From positions 1 through 21,198 of the forward strand of contig JAZQVC010000039.1 in NCBI GenBank assembly GCA_045631645.1: a stretch of DNA of 21,198 bases. Direction: 5' to 3'. The DNA comes from SIG459 sp045631645 (GTDB lineage Bacteria > Bacillota > Clostridia > Oscillospirales > Oscillospiraceae). Shown here piece by piece: positions 7,160-15,165 of this stretch. A model generated the notes under the pieces. That model was given only the letters and a program-made list of their open reading frames with translations, was not told where the DNA came from and ran no database searches. Positions within the stretch are counted from its first letter, which is position 1; each line of letters opens with the position of its first letter. A program made the position numbers and the translations under genes.

Positions 7160-8445
7160 TACAGATTCAAATCCATAAGCACCGCATCCTCGCGGGGCTT
7201 TTCATAATAATTTTTTCTTCTGCCAACTTCCTCGAAGCCGAACTTCTGATAAAGGGCAATGGCGGGATCGTTGGAAAACCTTACCTCAAGGGTAATGCGG
7301 ACAAGCTCGCCCTCTGCGCGAAGGGTCTCGGCACATTCAAGAAGAGCTTCCAAAAGTCTTTGCCCGATGTGCTGACGGCGGGCATCTGGGGAGACGGCAA
7401 CATTGAAAATGTCAAGCTCATCCAGCACCTTCTGGGCGCTTATGTAGCCCAGCGCAAGATCTCCGCAAATTGCGGCATATATAAAGCAGTTTTCGTTTTC
7501 AAGCTGCCTTATAAGCTGATCGCGGCTTATGGGAAGAGAAAAGCAGCATTTTTCAATTTCCAGTATGCTTGCGATAATTCCCTCGGAAGCGGAGGAATCC
7601 AGACGGATTATATTTATATCATCTTCGCATATTCTGTCGGGGGACGCGCCGCCGTCTTCAAGCTGAAGTTCCAGAGTTTCCTCGTTTATAACGGCGTGGA
7701 GGCGCTCAAGGGCTTTTTTCCAACCGAAGCGAAGCTTGGGGCGGAGAATATCCGTTTCGTCGGCGCAGAAAATTTTTCGCTCGCTGCCGGGGAAACGCTC
7801 CAAAAGCTCGTCCATCTGGGCAAGGGTCATGCACATGACCGCGTCAAATTTCTCAAAAAGCTCTTCGCTGAGAGCTTTGCAACTGTGGGCGGAAAAATCT
7901 GCGCCCATGGCCTCGGCGGCGGTGCGGCAATCTTTGTTCAATTCTTTGCCCGCTTCAAAAATGCCTGCGCTTTCCGCGGGGATATCGGGGCAGCGCTGGG
8001 CGGCATACATCTCAAAAAATGCCTTAGCGGCAGGGGCGAGGGAGGTGTCGTCGTCATCCACAAAGAGCATGCTGCCAACAAATATGCCCTCTTCGTCCAT
8101 TTCGCTCCAGATAATTTCCTGAAGGTCATCCCATTGTTCCAGACTTCTGTCTCCTGCCAAACCCTCTATGTGGTGGGTCAGCTCGTGGTGGAGGGTGCTT
8201 TTGAGTCTGCGCTCAAACTGCATGGGGGGGATATCTCCGTAAAGCTCGGTGAAAGAGCCGTAGAAGATCTCTATATAGCGCCCCATCATGTTGTTGTGGT
8301 AAAGACCGAGAATATAGCCGCCGCGGGAGTCGCTTTTGGCCTTCTCAATGAGGTTAACCCCTCCGTTGAGCCCGTCAAAAATGCCCTGAGGGAGAGCCTC
8401 CATGGCCTTATCAAGCATTTTGCCTGCTTCTTTGTAGCTTACCAT
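7159..8445 (-). CDS. Three-domain fusion: Zincin_1-like metallopeptidase, inactive LMW-PTP-like domain, RimI-type acetyltransferase
   Basis: A continuous 428-residue frame with three recognisable parts. Residues 1-~115 resemble the small Zincin_1 (DUF1025-type) metallopeptidases, with HELTH (87-91) preceded by His86 and followed by a GLAGD stretch ending in Asp99. Residues ~123-240 follow the low-molecular-weight tyrosine phosphatase fold: MLFV, AAKAFFEMYAA, PAESAGIFEAG, then AMGADFSAHSCKALSEELFEKFDAVMCMT and LLERFPG. The P-loop C-x5-R-S is replaced: Asp130 stands for Cys, Leu136 for Arg and Ala137 for Ser, and the DP motif is absent, so it should lack phosphatase activity. Residues ~285-428 are RimI-like GNAT: NVAVSPDARRQHIGQRLLEALL with the CoA loop, and NDPAIALYQKFGFEEVGRRKNYY. 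RimI acetylates the N terminus of ribosomal protein S18. The ATG is one base after the polA stop. Domain borders are estimates. Confidence 0.82.
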   Translation of the reverse strand: MVSYKEAGKMLDKAMEALPQGIFDGLNGGVNLIEKAKSDSRGGYILGLYHNNMMGRYIEIFYGSFTELYGDIPPMQFERRLKSTLHHELTHHIEGLAGDRSLEQWDDLQEIIWSEMDEEGIFVGSMLFVDDDDTSLAPAAKAFFEMYAAQRCPDIPAESAGIFEAGKELNKDCRTAAEAMGADFSAHSCKALSEELFEKFDAVMCMTLAQMDELLERFPGSERKIFCADETDILRPKLRFGWKKALERLHAVINEETLELQLEDGGASPDRICEDDINIIRLDSSASEGIIASILEIEKCCFSLPISRDQLIRQLENENCFIYAAICGDLALGYISAQKVLDELDIFNVAVSPDARRQHIGQRLLEALLECAETLRAEGELVRITLEVRFSNDPAIALYQKFGFEEVGRRKNYYEKPREDAVLMDLNL

Positions 8446-8446
8446 A

Positions 8447-11110
8447 TCAGTGCGCCTCCGCCCATGTTTTGCCTGACGCAGCTTCCGCCGTCAGAGGAAC
8501 ATCAAATTTGGCGGCGTTTTCCATCTCTTCTCGGAGGAGCTGCCGCACGGTTTCTGCCTCGTGCTCAGGCGCTTCAACTATAAGCTCGTCGTGCACCTGC
8601 AAGATGAGCTTTGCTTCAAGATTTTCCTTTTTAAGTCTGCGGTGGACATTTACCATGGCGATCTTGATAACATCGGCGGCGGTTCCCTGTATGGGCATGT
8701 TCAGGGCAACGCGCTCACCGAAAGAGCGCATGGCGAAGTTGCTTGATTTAAGCTCGGGGAGGGCGCGCTGTCTTCCGAAAAGGGTGGAGACATAGCCATC
8801 TGCCTTTGCCTTTTCAACAATCTGCTTCTGGTAGGCGTGAACGCCGCTGTATTTTTCCAGATAAGCATCCATATATGCCTTGGCCTCGGCAGGGAAAACG
8901 CCTATATCCTGAGCCAGTGACCATGCGCTTATGCCGTAGACAATGCCAAAGTTAACGGCCTTGGCGGCAGAGCGCTGCTGGGGCTGCACCTGGGCAAGAG
9001 GAATGCCGAAAACCTGAGAGGCGGTGACGGCGTGAATATCCTCTCCGCTGCGGAAAGCGTTTATCATATTCTCATCGCCGGAAATATGGGCGAGAAGGCG
9101 AAGCTCAATCTGGCTGTAGTCGGCGTCAATGAGTGTTTTGCCCTCGCCGGCAACAAACATGCGGCGGATTTGTGCGCCGAAGCTTTTGCGGATGGGGATA
9201 TTCTGCAGATTGGGCTCGGTGGAAGAGAGTCTTCCCGTGGCGGTAACGGTCATCTGGAAGGAGGTGTGGATGCGCCCGTCGGGGGCGATAACCTTCAATA
9301 ATCCCTCCGCATAGGTGCTTTTCAGCTTTGTGAGGGTGCGGTATTCCAAAATCTCGTTTATAATCGGGTGTTTGCCCTGAAGCTTTTCAAGGATATCCGC
9401 GTTTGTGGACCAACCCGTTTTTGTTTTCTTACCATGGGGCAGCATCAGCTTTTCGAAAAGGATAACTCCAAGCTGCTTGGGGGAATTGACGTTGAATTCC
9501 TCGCCCGCAAGATCCCATATGCTGCGCTGCAGAGCGCTTATGCTGCCTTCAAGGTTTTCGCCGAACTCATGAAGGGCGGCCTTGTCCACCTCAAATCCCT
9601 CGTTTTCCATATCTGCCAAAACTGCGCAAAGGGGCAGCTCCACATCAAAATAGAGCTTTTCCATGCCCTTTTCACGAAGAAGGGGCAGCATTTTCTCCTC
9701 AAGGCAGGCAATTGCCGCCGCCTGAGAAGAAAGAGAAGCTATGCGCTGAGCGTCGTCGGGAGCATCCAGAAAACTCATCTGACCAAGCTCCTCCTCGCTG
9801 CCGCTTGCAGGCTCAAAGCCGCAGTAGCGCACGCAAAGGCGGTTTATCTCATAGCTGCCAGCGGTGGAGTCCAGAAGATAGGCCGCAAGGGCGCTGTCGA
9901 AAACCCAGTTTTCGCTCTCGATACCGAGGGCGAGAAGAGCGCGGAGGGTATCTTTAATATTGTGACCGGCCTTTTTTGCGCCGGAAGAAAAAATGGCGCG
10001 GAGGGCGGCGGTGTAATCGTCTTTAAAGTTATCTATTTCCAGCACGAAGGCATAAGCCTCGTTTCCGAGAGAGTATTCAAAAACAACAGTATCAAGACCG
10101 TTTTCAAAGGTGAAATAGAGAGTTTCCTCTCCGGCTTTTTCAAGGGCGGGGGCTATCTGAGAAAGATGCAAAATTTTCTCGCTGCTGCACTGACCCTGAA
10201 AAACTTCTCCCTGTGCAGGAGCGTCTGCCGAAGGAGTGAGCTTATATTTCTCTATAAACTTTGTAAAGCCCAGACGGAGGAAAAGGGAATAAAGACCATC
10301 CTGCCAGCTTTCGTTCCATGCGGTGGATTTGGGGGCGAGGGTGAGAGGTGCCTCCGTTATAATGGTGGCAAGCTCATAGCTCATTTTCGCGGAGTCTTCT
10401 CCCGCTATGAGCTTTTTGCGCACGCCCTCTTTTATATCGGGGCTTTCCACATTGGCGTATACTCCCTCAAGGCTTCCGAAGCGGTGGAGAAGGTCAAGGG
10501 CGGTTTTCTCGCCCACGCCTGCAACGCCGGGGATGTTGTCGCTGCTGTCGCCCATAAGGGCTTTCAGGTCTATCATTTTGATAGGCTCAAAGCCGTATTC
10601 CTCTTCAAAACGCGCTTTGGTATAGTTTATGGTCTCCGTCTGACCCATGCGGGACTTGACGTGCAAAACTCTTGTTTCGTCGGTGATAAGCTGGAAGGAG
10701 TCCTTGTCGCCGGTGACGATGACGCACTCATCCCCGTCTTTTTCGCAGATGCGGCTGAGTGTTCCCAAAAGGTCGTCGGCCTCGAAGCCCTCTTTTTCTA
10801 TGCGCATAATGCCCATCTGATCCAGAACTTCTTTCAGAATAGGCATCTGTACGGCAAGCTCCTCAGGCATACCCTTGCGCTGAGCCTTGTAGCCCTCGTA
10901 GCGGAGATGGCGGAAGGTGGGGGCGCGAAGGTCAAAAGCCACGCAAATGCCGTCGGGCTTTTCCTCATCAAGAAGGCGCTGGAGAATGGTGATGAAGCCG
11001 TATATTCCGTTTGTGGGTGTGCCGTCGGGGGCGTTGAGCATGCGGATGCCGTAAAAGGCACGGTTGACTATGCTGTTTCCGTCGATGGCGAGAAGCTTGA
11101 ATTTCTTCAT
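8447..11110 (-). CDS. polA: DNA polymerase I
   Basis: An 887-residue family A polymerase for Okazaki-fragment processing and repair synthesis. The N-terminal ~290 residues form the 5'-nuclease domain (LLAIDGNSIVNRAFYG; KEGFEADDLLGTL; VTGDKDSFQL; LKALMGDSSDNIPGV). The middle region has the 3'-5' exonuclease fold but its first acidic motif (DxE) is missing (YFTFENGLD), so proofreading is probably absent, as in Bacillus-type PolA. Polymerase motifs are intact: A DADYSQIELR (from 662), B RSAAKAVNFGIVYG (713-726) and C VHDE (839-842). The ATG at 11110 is preferred because AAGGAGCCCAGT precedes it and MKKFKLLAIDGN is the usual N terminus; the open frame extends 21 codons further, past the promoter's -10. 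First gene of the operon that runs to radC. Confidence 0.97.
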   Translation of the reverse strand: MKKFKLLAIDGNSIVNRAFYGIRMLNAPDGTPTNGIYGFITILQRLLDEEKPDGICVAFDLRAPTFRHLRYEGYKAQRKGMPEELAVQMPILKEVLDQMGIMRIEKEGFEADDLLGTLSRICEKDGDECVIVTGDKDSFQLITDETRVLHVKSRMGQTETINYTKARFEEEYGFEPIKMIDLKALMGDSSDNIPGVAGVGEKTALDLLHRFGSLEGVYANVESPDIKEGVRKKLIAGEDSAKMSYELATIITEAPLTLAPKSTAWNESWQDGLYSLFLRLGFTKFIEKYKLTPSADAPAQGEVFQGQCSSEKILHLSQIAPALEKAGEETLYFTFENGLDTVVFEYSLGNEAYAFVLEIDNFKDDYTAALRAIFSSGAKKAGHNIKDTLRALLALGIESENWVFDSALAAYLLDSTAGSYEINRLCVRYCGFEPASGSEEELGQMSFLDAPDDAQRIASLSSQAAAIACLEEKMLPLLREKGMEKLYFDVELPLCAVLADMENEGFEVDKAALHEFGENLEGSISALQRSIWDLAGEEFNVNSPKQLGVILFEKLMLPHGKKTKTGWSTNADILEKLQGKHPIINEILEYRTLTKLKSTYAEGLLKVIAPDGRIHTSFQMTVTATGRLSSTEPNLQNIPIRKSFGAQIRRMFVAGEGKTLIDADYSQIELRLLAHISGDENMINAFRSGEDIHAVTASQVFGIPLAQVQPQQRSAAKAVNFGIVYGISAWSLAQDIGVFPAEAKAYMDAYLEKYSGVHAYQKQIVEKAKADGYVSTLFGRQRALPELKSSNFAMRSFGERVALNMPIQGTAADVIKIAMVNVHRRLKKENLEAKLILQVHDELIVEAPEHEAETVRQLLREEMENAAKFDVPLTAEAASGKTWAEAH

Positions 11111-11140
11111 ACTGGGCTCCTTGATACATTTATTCATAGT

Positions 11141-11170
11141 ATTATACCACCTTTTGAGCCGCTCTGTAAA
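11141..11170 (-). promoter_or_regulatory. Probable promoter of the polA operon
   Basis: On the minus strand TTTACA (11170-11165), 18-base spacer, perfect TATAAT (11146-11141), about 30 bases before the chosen polA ATG. No other clear promoter was seen before the four downstream genes. Confidence 0.65.
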
Positions 11171-11181
11171 CAATTATCCGT

Positions 11182-11210
11182 TTGCAAAAAGGGGCTTGCC
11201 GTGCTATTAT
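11182..11210 (+). promoter_or_regulatory. Probable promoter for the eutH-like gene
   Basis: TTGCAA (11182-11187), 17-base spacer, TATTAT (11205-11210), 36 bases before the ATG. It is divergent from the polA promoter, with only 11 bases between the two -35 hexamers. Confidence 0.5.
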
Positions 11211-11246
11211 GAAAATTAAAATATATGGAAATTTGGGGATGACCAA

Positions 11247-12356
11247 ATGGGAATAAGTAAGATAATCATGATAATCATGGCGGCCTTCTTTGTCCTCGGC
11301 GCGCTGGATCGACTTTTCGGCAACAAGCTGGGCATGGGCGGCGAGTTTGAGCGCGCCTTCGGCCTTATGGGACCCACCACTTTGACCGTTGTGGGACTTA
11401 TCTGCCTTGCCCCTGTGCTTGCTCCCGCTTTGCAGAAAATTGTTGAGCCTGTTTTCAATCTTATCGGTGCAGACCCCGCAATGCTCCCCGGTGTGCTTTT
11501 AAGCTGCGACGTGGGTTATCACATTGGCGCGGAAATGAGCGCAGAACCCCAGATCGCCCTCTACGGAGGACTGGTTGTGGGCTCTGTTATGGGTTTTGTA
11601 ATCTCCTTCACCATTCCCGTTGCCTGCGGACTTATCCGCAAGGAGGATTATCGCTATTTCTCCGGCGGCGTTCTTATGGGCTATATCTTTGACCCCATCG
11701 CCTGTTTTGTGGGTGGCATATGCATGGGCATTAAGCCTTTGGTGGTGCTTATAAACCTCATCCCCGTTATCGTTGTGGCGCTGCTTGTCATCGTGGGTCT
11801 GCTTTTTGCCCCTGAATTCACCATGAAGGTCTTCAAGTGGTTTGCAAAGCTGCTTCTGGCCATTATAACCGTGGGTCTTTGCGCCGCGGCCGTGGAGGCT
11901 ATGACGGGCTTTGTTGTGATAAAGGGCATGACACCCATCACTCAGGGTTGGAAGACCATAGGCACTATTGTCTTGAGCTTGGGCGGCAGCCTGCCTTTGA
12001 TGCATGCTCTGAGATGGGCATTTGCCAAGCCAATAAATAAGCTTTCTGCCAAGGCCGGTATCAACGATGTTGCGGTGTTCTCCATCGTTCTTGCCTTCAC
12101 AAGCCTTGTTCCCGGTTATTCCAAGTTCCATGAGATGAATCCCCGGGGCAAGCTTTATTACGCAGCCTTTTCCGCCAGTGCGGGCTGCATGCTGGCCTGC
12201 CATCTGGGCTTCACCTCCTCCATTGACCCCGAGGTGGTAACTCCCATGCTTATCGCAAAGGTGATAGCAGGCGTTTTGGCAATGGTCTCCGTTGCCCTGC
12301 TTCATAAGCGTATTTTCAAGAAAGAGGAACTGGAAGAGCTCCCCGCACAAGTATAA
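11247..12356 (+). CDS. eutH: EutH-like ethanolamine transporter
   Basis: A 369-residue polytopic membrane protein with about ten hydrophobic segments, matching the EutH family by its start (MGISKIIMIIMAAFFVLGALDR), GEFERAFGLMGPTTLTVVG, LAPVLAP, LSCDVGYHIGAEM and the SIPVACG-like segment FTIPVACGLIRKED. EutH is thought to carry ethanolamine across the membrane, chiefly when it is scarce or protonated. It is somewhat shorter than the ~400-residue enteric proteins. The ATG at 11247 follows GGGGATG. It has its own promoter and terminator and no eutBC, shell or regulator gene in the window, so its physiological partner is unknown. Confidence 0.85.
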   Translation: MGISKIIMIIMAAFFVLGALDRLFGNKLGMGGEFERAFGLMGPTTLTVVGLICLAPVLAPALQKIVEPVFNLIGADPAMLPGVLLSCDVGYHIGAEMSAEPQIALYGGLVVGSVMGFVISFTIPVACGLIRKEDYRYFSGGVLMGYIFDPIACFVGGICMGIKPLVVLINLIPVIVVALLVIVGLLFAPEFTMKVFKWFAKLLLAIITVGLCAAAVEAMTGFVVIKGMTPITQGWKTIGTIVLSLGGSLPLMHALRWAFAKPINKLSAKAGINDVAVFSIVLAFTSLVPGYSKFHEMNPRGKLYYAAFSASAGCMLACHLGFTSSIDPEVVTPMLIAKVIAGVLAMVSVALLHKRIFKKEELEELPAQV

Positions 12357-12362
12357 GCTGAT

Positions 12363-12400
12363 AAAAACGGTACAATCCCTTGAGATTGTGCCGTTTTTTT
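12363..12400 (+). terminator. Terminator after the eutH-like gene
   Basis: ACGGTACAATC (12367-12377) pairs with GATTGTGCCGT (12384-12394), one G-U pair, six-base loop, followed by a run of Ts ending at 12400. Confidence 0.92.
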
Positions 12401-12402
12401 CA

Positions 12403-12431
12403 TTGACGCGGAGGTCTTACCATGATAATAT
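12403..12431 (+). promoter_or_regulatory. Strong promoter of the CNNM gene pair
   Basis: TTGACG (12403-12408), 17-base spacer, TAATAT (12426-12431). Transcription would begin near 12438, exactly where the palindrome at 12438-12456 starts. Confidence 0.65.
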
Positions 12432-12437
12432 AGCTTG

Positions 12438-12456
12438 TCGTATACCCTCTATACGA
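12438..12456 (+). promoter_or_regulatory. Palindrome at the transcription start, possible operator
   Basis: TCGTATA (12438-12444), CCCTC, TATACGA (12450-12456): a perfect 7-bp inverted repeat with a 5-base spacer, directly after the -10 hexamer. Its position suits a repressor site; no repressor gene is adjacent. Which protein binds cannot be told from the sequence. Confidence 0.4.
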
Positions 12457-12486
12457 AATATAAAAAACGGAGCGTGAAAATCCACT

Positions 12487-13788
12487 ATGGATGATGGCAG
12501 TATAATACAGGCCATTATAATTATTCTTGTGCTGCTTTTCTTTGCAGCATATTTCGCTGTATGCGAAACCGCTTTTGCGTCCGCAAGCCGAGTAAAGGTG
12601 AAAGTTGCCTTTGACCGCGGCGACCGTCGGGCGAAAAAAGCGCTGCATGTCCTTGATAATTTTGACAAGGCCATTACCACAATACTTATAGGCACCAACA
12701 TTACCCATCTTGCAGCGGCAAGCTATGTAACCGTTATGGTCACCCGTGCTTTTGCGGATAAGCCCGAAAGTGTGAATTTGGCGGTAACTATCAGCACCGT
12801 CATCACCACCATTGCCGTTTTTATGATTGGCGAGATGCTTCCCAAGAGCATGGGTAAAAAATATGCCCACCGCTTCTCCCTTTCCACCGCAGGGTCTTTG
12901 AGCTTCTTTATGCTCATCTTCACCCCCATCAGTTATGTCCTCACCGCCATCGGCCGTTTCTTCGCCGCTCTCACCAAGGGCGACAAGGAGATCACCGTTA
13001 CCGAGGATGAGCTTCACGAAATAATTGAAGCTATGACCGATGAAGGCGAATTGGAAGAAGAGCAGGGCGAGCTTGTTCATTCCGCGCTGGACTTTGGTGA
13101 AACCACCGTGGACAGCATACTTACCGCCCGCGTGGATCTGGATGCTATCAATGTTGCATCAGCCCCTGGGGATATAGTTGCAAGAGTGAAGTCGGCCATT
13201 CATAGCCGCATTCCTGTATATGAGGATAGTGTGGATAATATCATCGGCATAATGCAGGTGAGAAAATTCATCCGCGCATGGCTGGCTGAGGGGGAAAATA
13301 TGGATCTTCGCTCCATTCTGGACGAGCCCTATTTCATCCATAGCTCCACCAACATTGACGAGCTTTTGCAGATTATGAGCGCCCAGCGTCACCCCATCGC
13401 CGTTGTAACCGATTCTTACGGCGGAACCTTGGGCATCGTCACCGTTGAGGATATCATCGAAGAGCTGGTTGGCGAAATCTGGGACGAGGATGACGAGGTC
13501 GTCGAGACCATGGTTGAAAACGCCGACGGCAGCTTCTCCTTCCTTGCCGATGTTGATATTGAAGATGCCTTCTCTTTCATGGATTATGAAGATCCTGATG
13601 ACTTTGACTTTGAACATAAGCTTCTGGGCGAATGGGCGTATGAGCAGTTTGATCTCATCCCCTCTCAGGGCGATAAGTTTGAGTATAACGGACTTGAAGT
13701 CTGCGTGGAGAGAATTGAAAACCGCCGCATACTCAAGCTGCGCATAACTCTTCCCCTTTCCGAAACCGAGGAAGGAGGCGAGGACTGA
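12487..13788 (+). CDS. CNNM/CBS-domain HlyC-CorC family transporter, first copy
   Basis: A 433-residue membrane protein of the CNNM (DUF21) family, implicated in Mg2+ or other divalent cation efflux; the 'hemolysin' label is historical. Residues 1-~185 form the transmembrane domain, with IGTNITHLAA and the signature GEMLPKSMGKKYA. Then come a cytosolic linker (EGELEEEQGELVHSALDFGETTV), two CBS domains (HSRIPVYEDSVDNIIGIM and HPIAVVTDSYGGTLGIVTVEDI) and a C-terminal CorC_HlyC domain (to ~425). The nearest purine-rich site (GGAG near 12470) is unusually far from the ATG at 12487, so initiation may be weak. The next gene is a paralogue starting one base after its stop. Confidence 0.9.
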   Translation: MDDGSIIQAIIIILVLLFFAAYFAVCETAFASASRVKVKVAFDRGDRRAKKALHVLDNFDKAITTILIGTNITHLAAASYVTVMVTRAFADKPESVNLAVTISTVITTIAVFMIGEMLPKSMGKKYAHRFSLSTAGSLSFFMLIFTPISYVLTAIGRFFAALTKGDKEITVTEDELHEIIEAMTDEGELEEEQGELVHSALDFGETTVDSILTARVDLDAINVASAPGDIVARVKSAIHSRIPVYEDSVDNIIGIMQVRKFIRAWLAEGENMDLRSILDEPYFIHSSTNIDELLQIMSAQRHPIAVVTDSYGGTLGIVTVEDIIEELVGEIWDEDDEVVETMVENADGSFSFLADVDIEDAFSFMDYEDPDDFDFEHKLLGEWAYEQFDLIPSQGDKFEYNGLEVCVERIENRRILKLRITLPLSETEEGGED

Positions 13789-13789
13789 T

Positions 13790-15061
13790 ATGACAACATT
13801 TTATATCGTAGCATCTGTTGTGTGCGTGGTGCTTTCCGCCTTTTTCTCCGCCAGCGAAATGAGCCTTTCTTCCGCCAACCGTATGCGTCTTGAAAACCTT
13901 GCCGAGGACGGCAACCGCAGCGCTGCTCTTGCCGTGAAGATCATTGACCGCTATGACAATACCCTTTCCGCGATACTGATTGGAAATAACTTTGTCAACA
14001 TAGCCCTCTCCAGTATTTCCTCCCTTATTGCCATTATGGTTTTCAAGGCCGAGGAACTCACTTGGGTGGCAACCGTGGTATGTACCGTCGTTGTTATCAT
14101 CTTCGGCGAGACTATGCCCAAAATTGTGGCAAAGAAAAATGCAAACCGCCTTTCCACCATTGTTGCATGGCCCATCCGCTTTTTGAGCATAATTCTCACC
14201 CCTGTCATTTTCGTTGTTGTGGGTATAATCCGTCTTATTACTGCGCCTTTCAAGGGCGAGGAGGAAGAGGATGATACCGATGCAGCGGTGGAAGAGCTCC
14301 AGAGCATGATAGAGACCGCCGAGGAAGAAGCCGTTCTGGACGAAGACCAGAGCGAGCTTGTTCAGGCAGCGCTGGACTTCAACGATATCTCCGTCAGCGA
14401 GGTTATGACTGCCCGAGTTGATATGGAGGCTATTGACATTGAGGATGACTCCGACGAGCTTCATGCCTATCTTTTGAGCACGGATTATTCCCGAATCCCC
14501 GTTTATGAGGGCAGCGTGGATAATATCATCGGTGTGCTGCGTCTTAACCGCTATCTGAAAGCTCTTTTGGATGAGCCCAGACCCGATATCCGCAAGCTTC
14601 TTATCAAGCCCTGCTATATCTATAAAACCACCAAACTGCCCAATGTTCTTGAGCAGCTGAAAAAGGCAAAGCTCCATCTTGCTGTTGTCACCGATGAATA
14701 CGGCGGCTGCACAGGCATTGTAACCATGGAGGATGTTCTTGAGTGCATAGTGGGCGATATATGGGATGATACCGATGAGATTGAAGCCGAGGAAGTTATC
14801 GAGCTTCCCGACGGCGTATATGAGCTGGACGGCGACATGGCCATCGGCGATTTCATCGAGCTTATGGATTATTCCGAAGAAAGCTTCGAAACCGAAAGTT
14901 CCACCGTGGGCGGCTGGACTCTGGAAATGTTCGGCGCTTTCCCCGAAGAGGGAGAGAGCTTCGAATACGAAAATCTCACCATTACCGTTCTGAAGATGGA
15001 CGGCTTCCGCGTTGAGCGCGTGAGCATCAAGCGTGAAGAGCCCTCCGAGGACGACGAATAA
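13790..15061 (+). CDS. CNNM/CBS-domain HlyC-CorC family transporter, second copy
   Basis: A 423-residue paralogue of the gene before it with the same order: DUF21 membrane domain (IGNNFVNIALSS; GETMPKIVAKKNA), linker (AVLDEDQSELVQAALDFNDISV), CBS pair (YSRIPVYEGSVDNIIGVL; HLAVVTDEYGGCTGIVTMEDV) and CorC_HlyC domain. It differs by a longer acidic insert after the membrane part (KGEEEEDDTD) and a very acidic C terminus. The ATG follows the upstream TGA by one base and has a strong GAAGGAGG site inside the upstream gene, so both proteins are likely made together and may form a heterodimer. The terminator follows directly. Confidence 0.92.
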   Translation: MTTFYIVASVVCVVLSAFFSASEMSLSSANRMRLENLAEDGNRSAALAVKIIDRYDNTLSAILIGNNFVNIALSSISSLIAIMVFKAEELTWVATVVCTVVVIIFGETMPKIVAKKNANRLSTIVAWPIRFLSIILTPVIFVVVGIIRLITAPFKGEEEEDDTDAAVEELQSMIETAEEEAVLDEDQSELVQAALDFNDISVSEVMTARVDMEAIDIEDDSDELHAYLLSTDYSRIPVYEGSVDNIIGVLRLNRYLKALLDEPRPDIRKLLIKPCYIYKTTKLPNVLEQLKKAKLHLAVVTDEYGGCTGIVTMEDVLECIVGDIWDDTDEIEAEEVIELPDGVYELDGDMAIGDFIELMDYSEESFETESSTVGGWTLEMFGAFPEEGESFEYENLTITVLKMDGFRVERVSIKREEPSEDDE

Positions 15062-15063
15062 GT

Positions 15064-15098
15064 AAAAAAAGGAACAGACAAGAGTCTGTTCCTTTTTT
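15064..15098 (+). terminator. Terminator after the CNNM pair
   Basis: AAAAGGAACAGAC (15067-15079), AAGA loop, GTCTGTTCC plus six Ts (15084-15098). Perfect stem with T-run; the A-tract on the other side would allow bidirectional use. Confidence 0.95.
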
Positions 15099-15099
15099 G

Positions 15100-15128
15100 T
15101 TGCTAATTGGGCATTATAAGTGTAAAAT
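15100..15128 (+). promoter_or_regulatory. Possible promoter of the GlpA-like operon
   Basis: TTGCTA (15100-15105), 17-base spacer, TAAAAT (15123-15128), just after the terminator and 38 bases before the ATG. The -35 is only partly conserved. Confidence 0.45.
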
Positions 15129-15165
15129 AAAGCAAAGCAATATTCACCACTTGGAGGAAAAAGCC

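Noticed and set aside
9368..11212. 614-codon open frame antisense to polA, and similar frames antisense to tsaD and the fusion gene
   Set aside because: The sense-strand genes carry all the family motifs; the antisense frames carry none.
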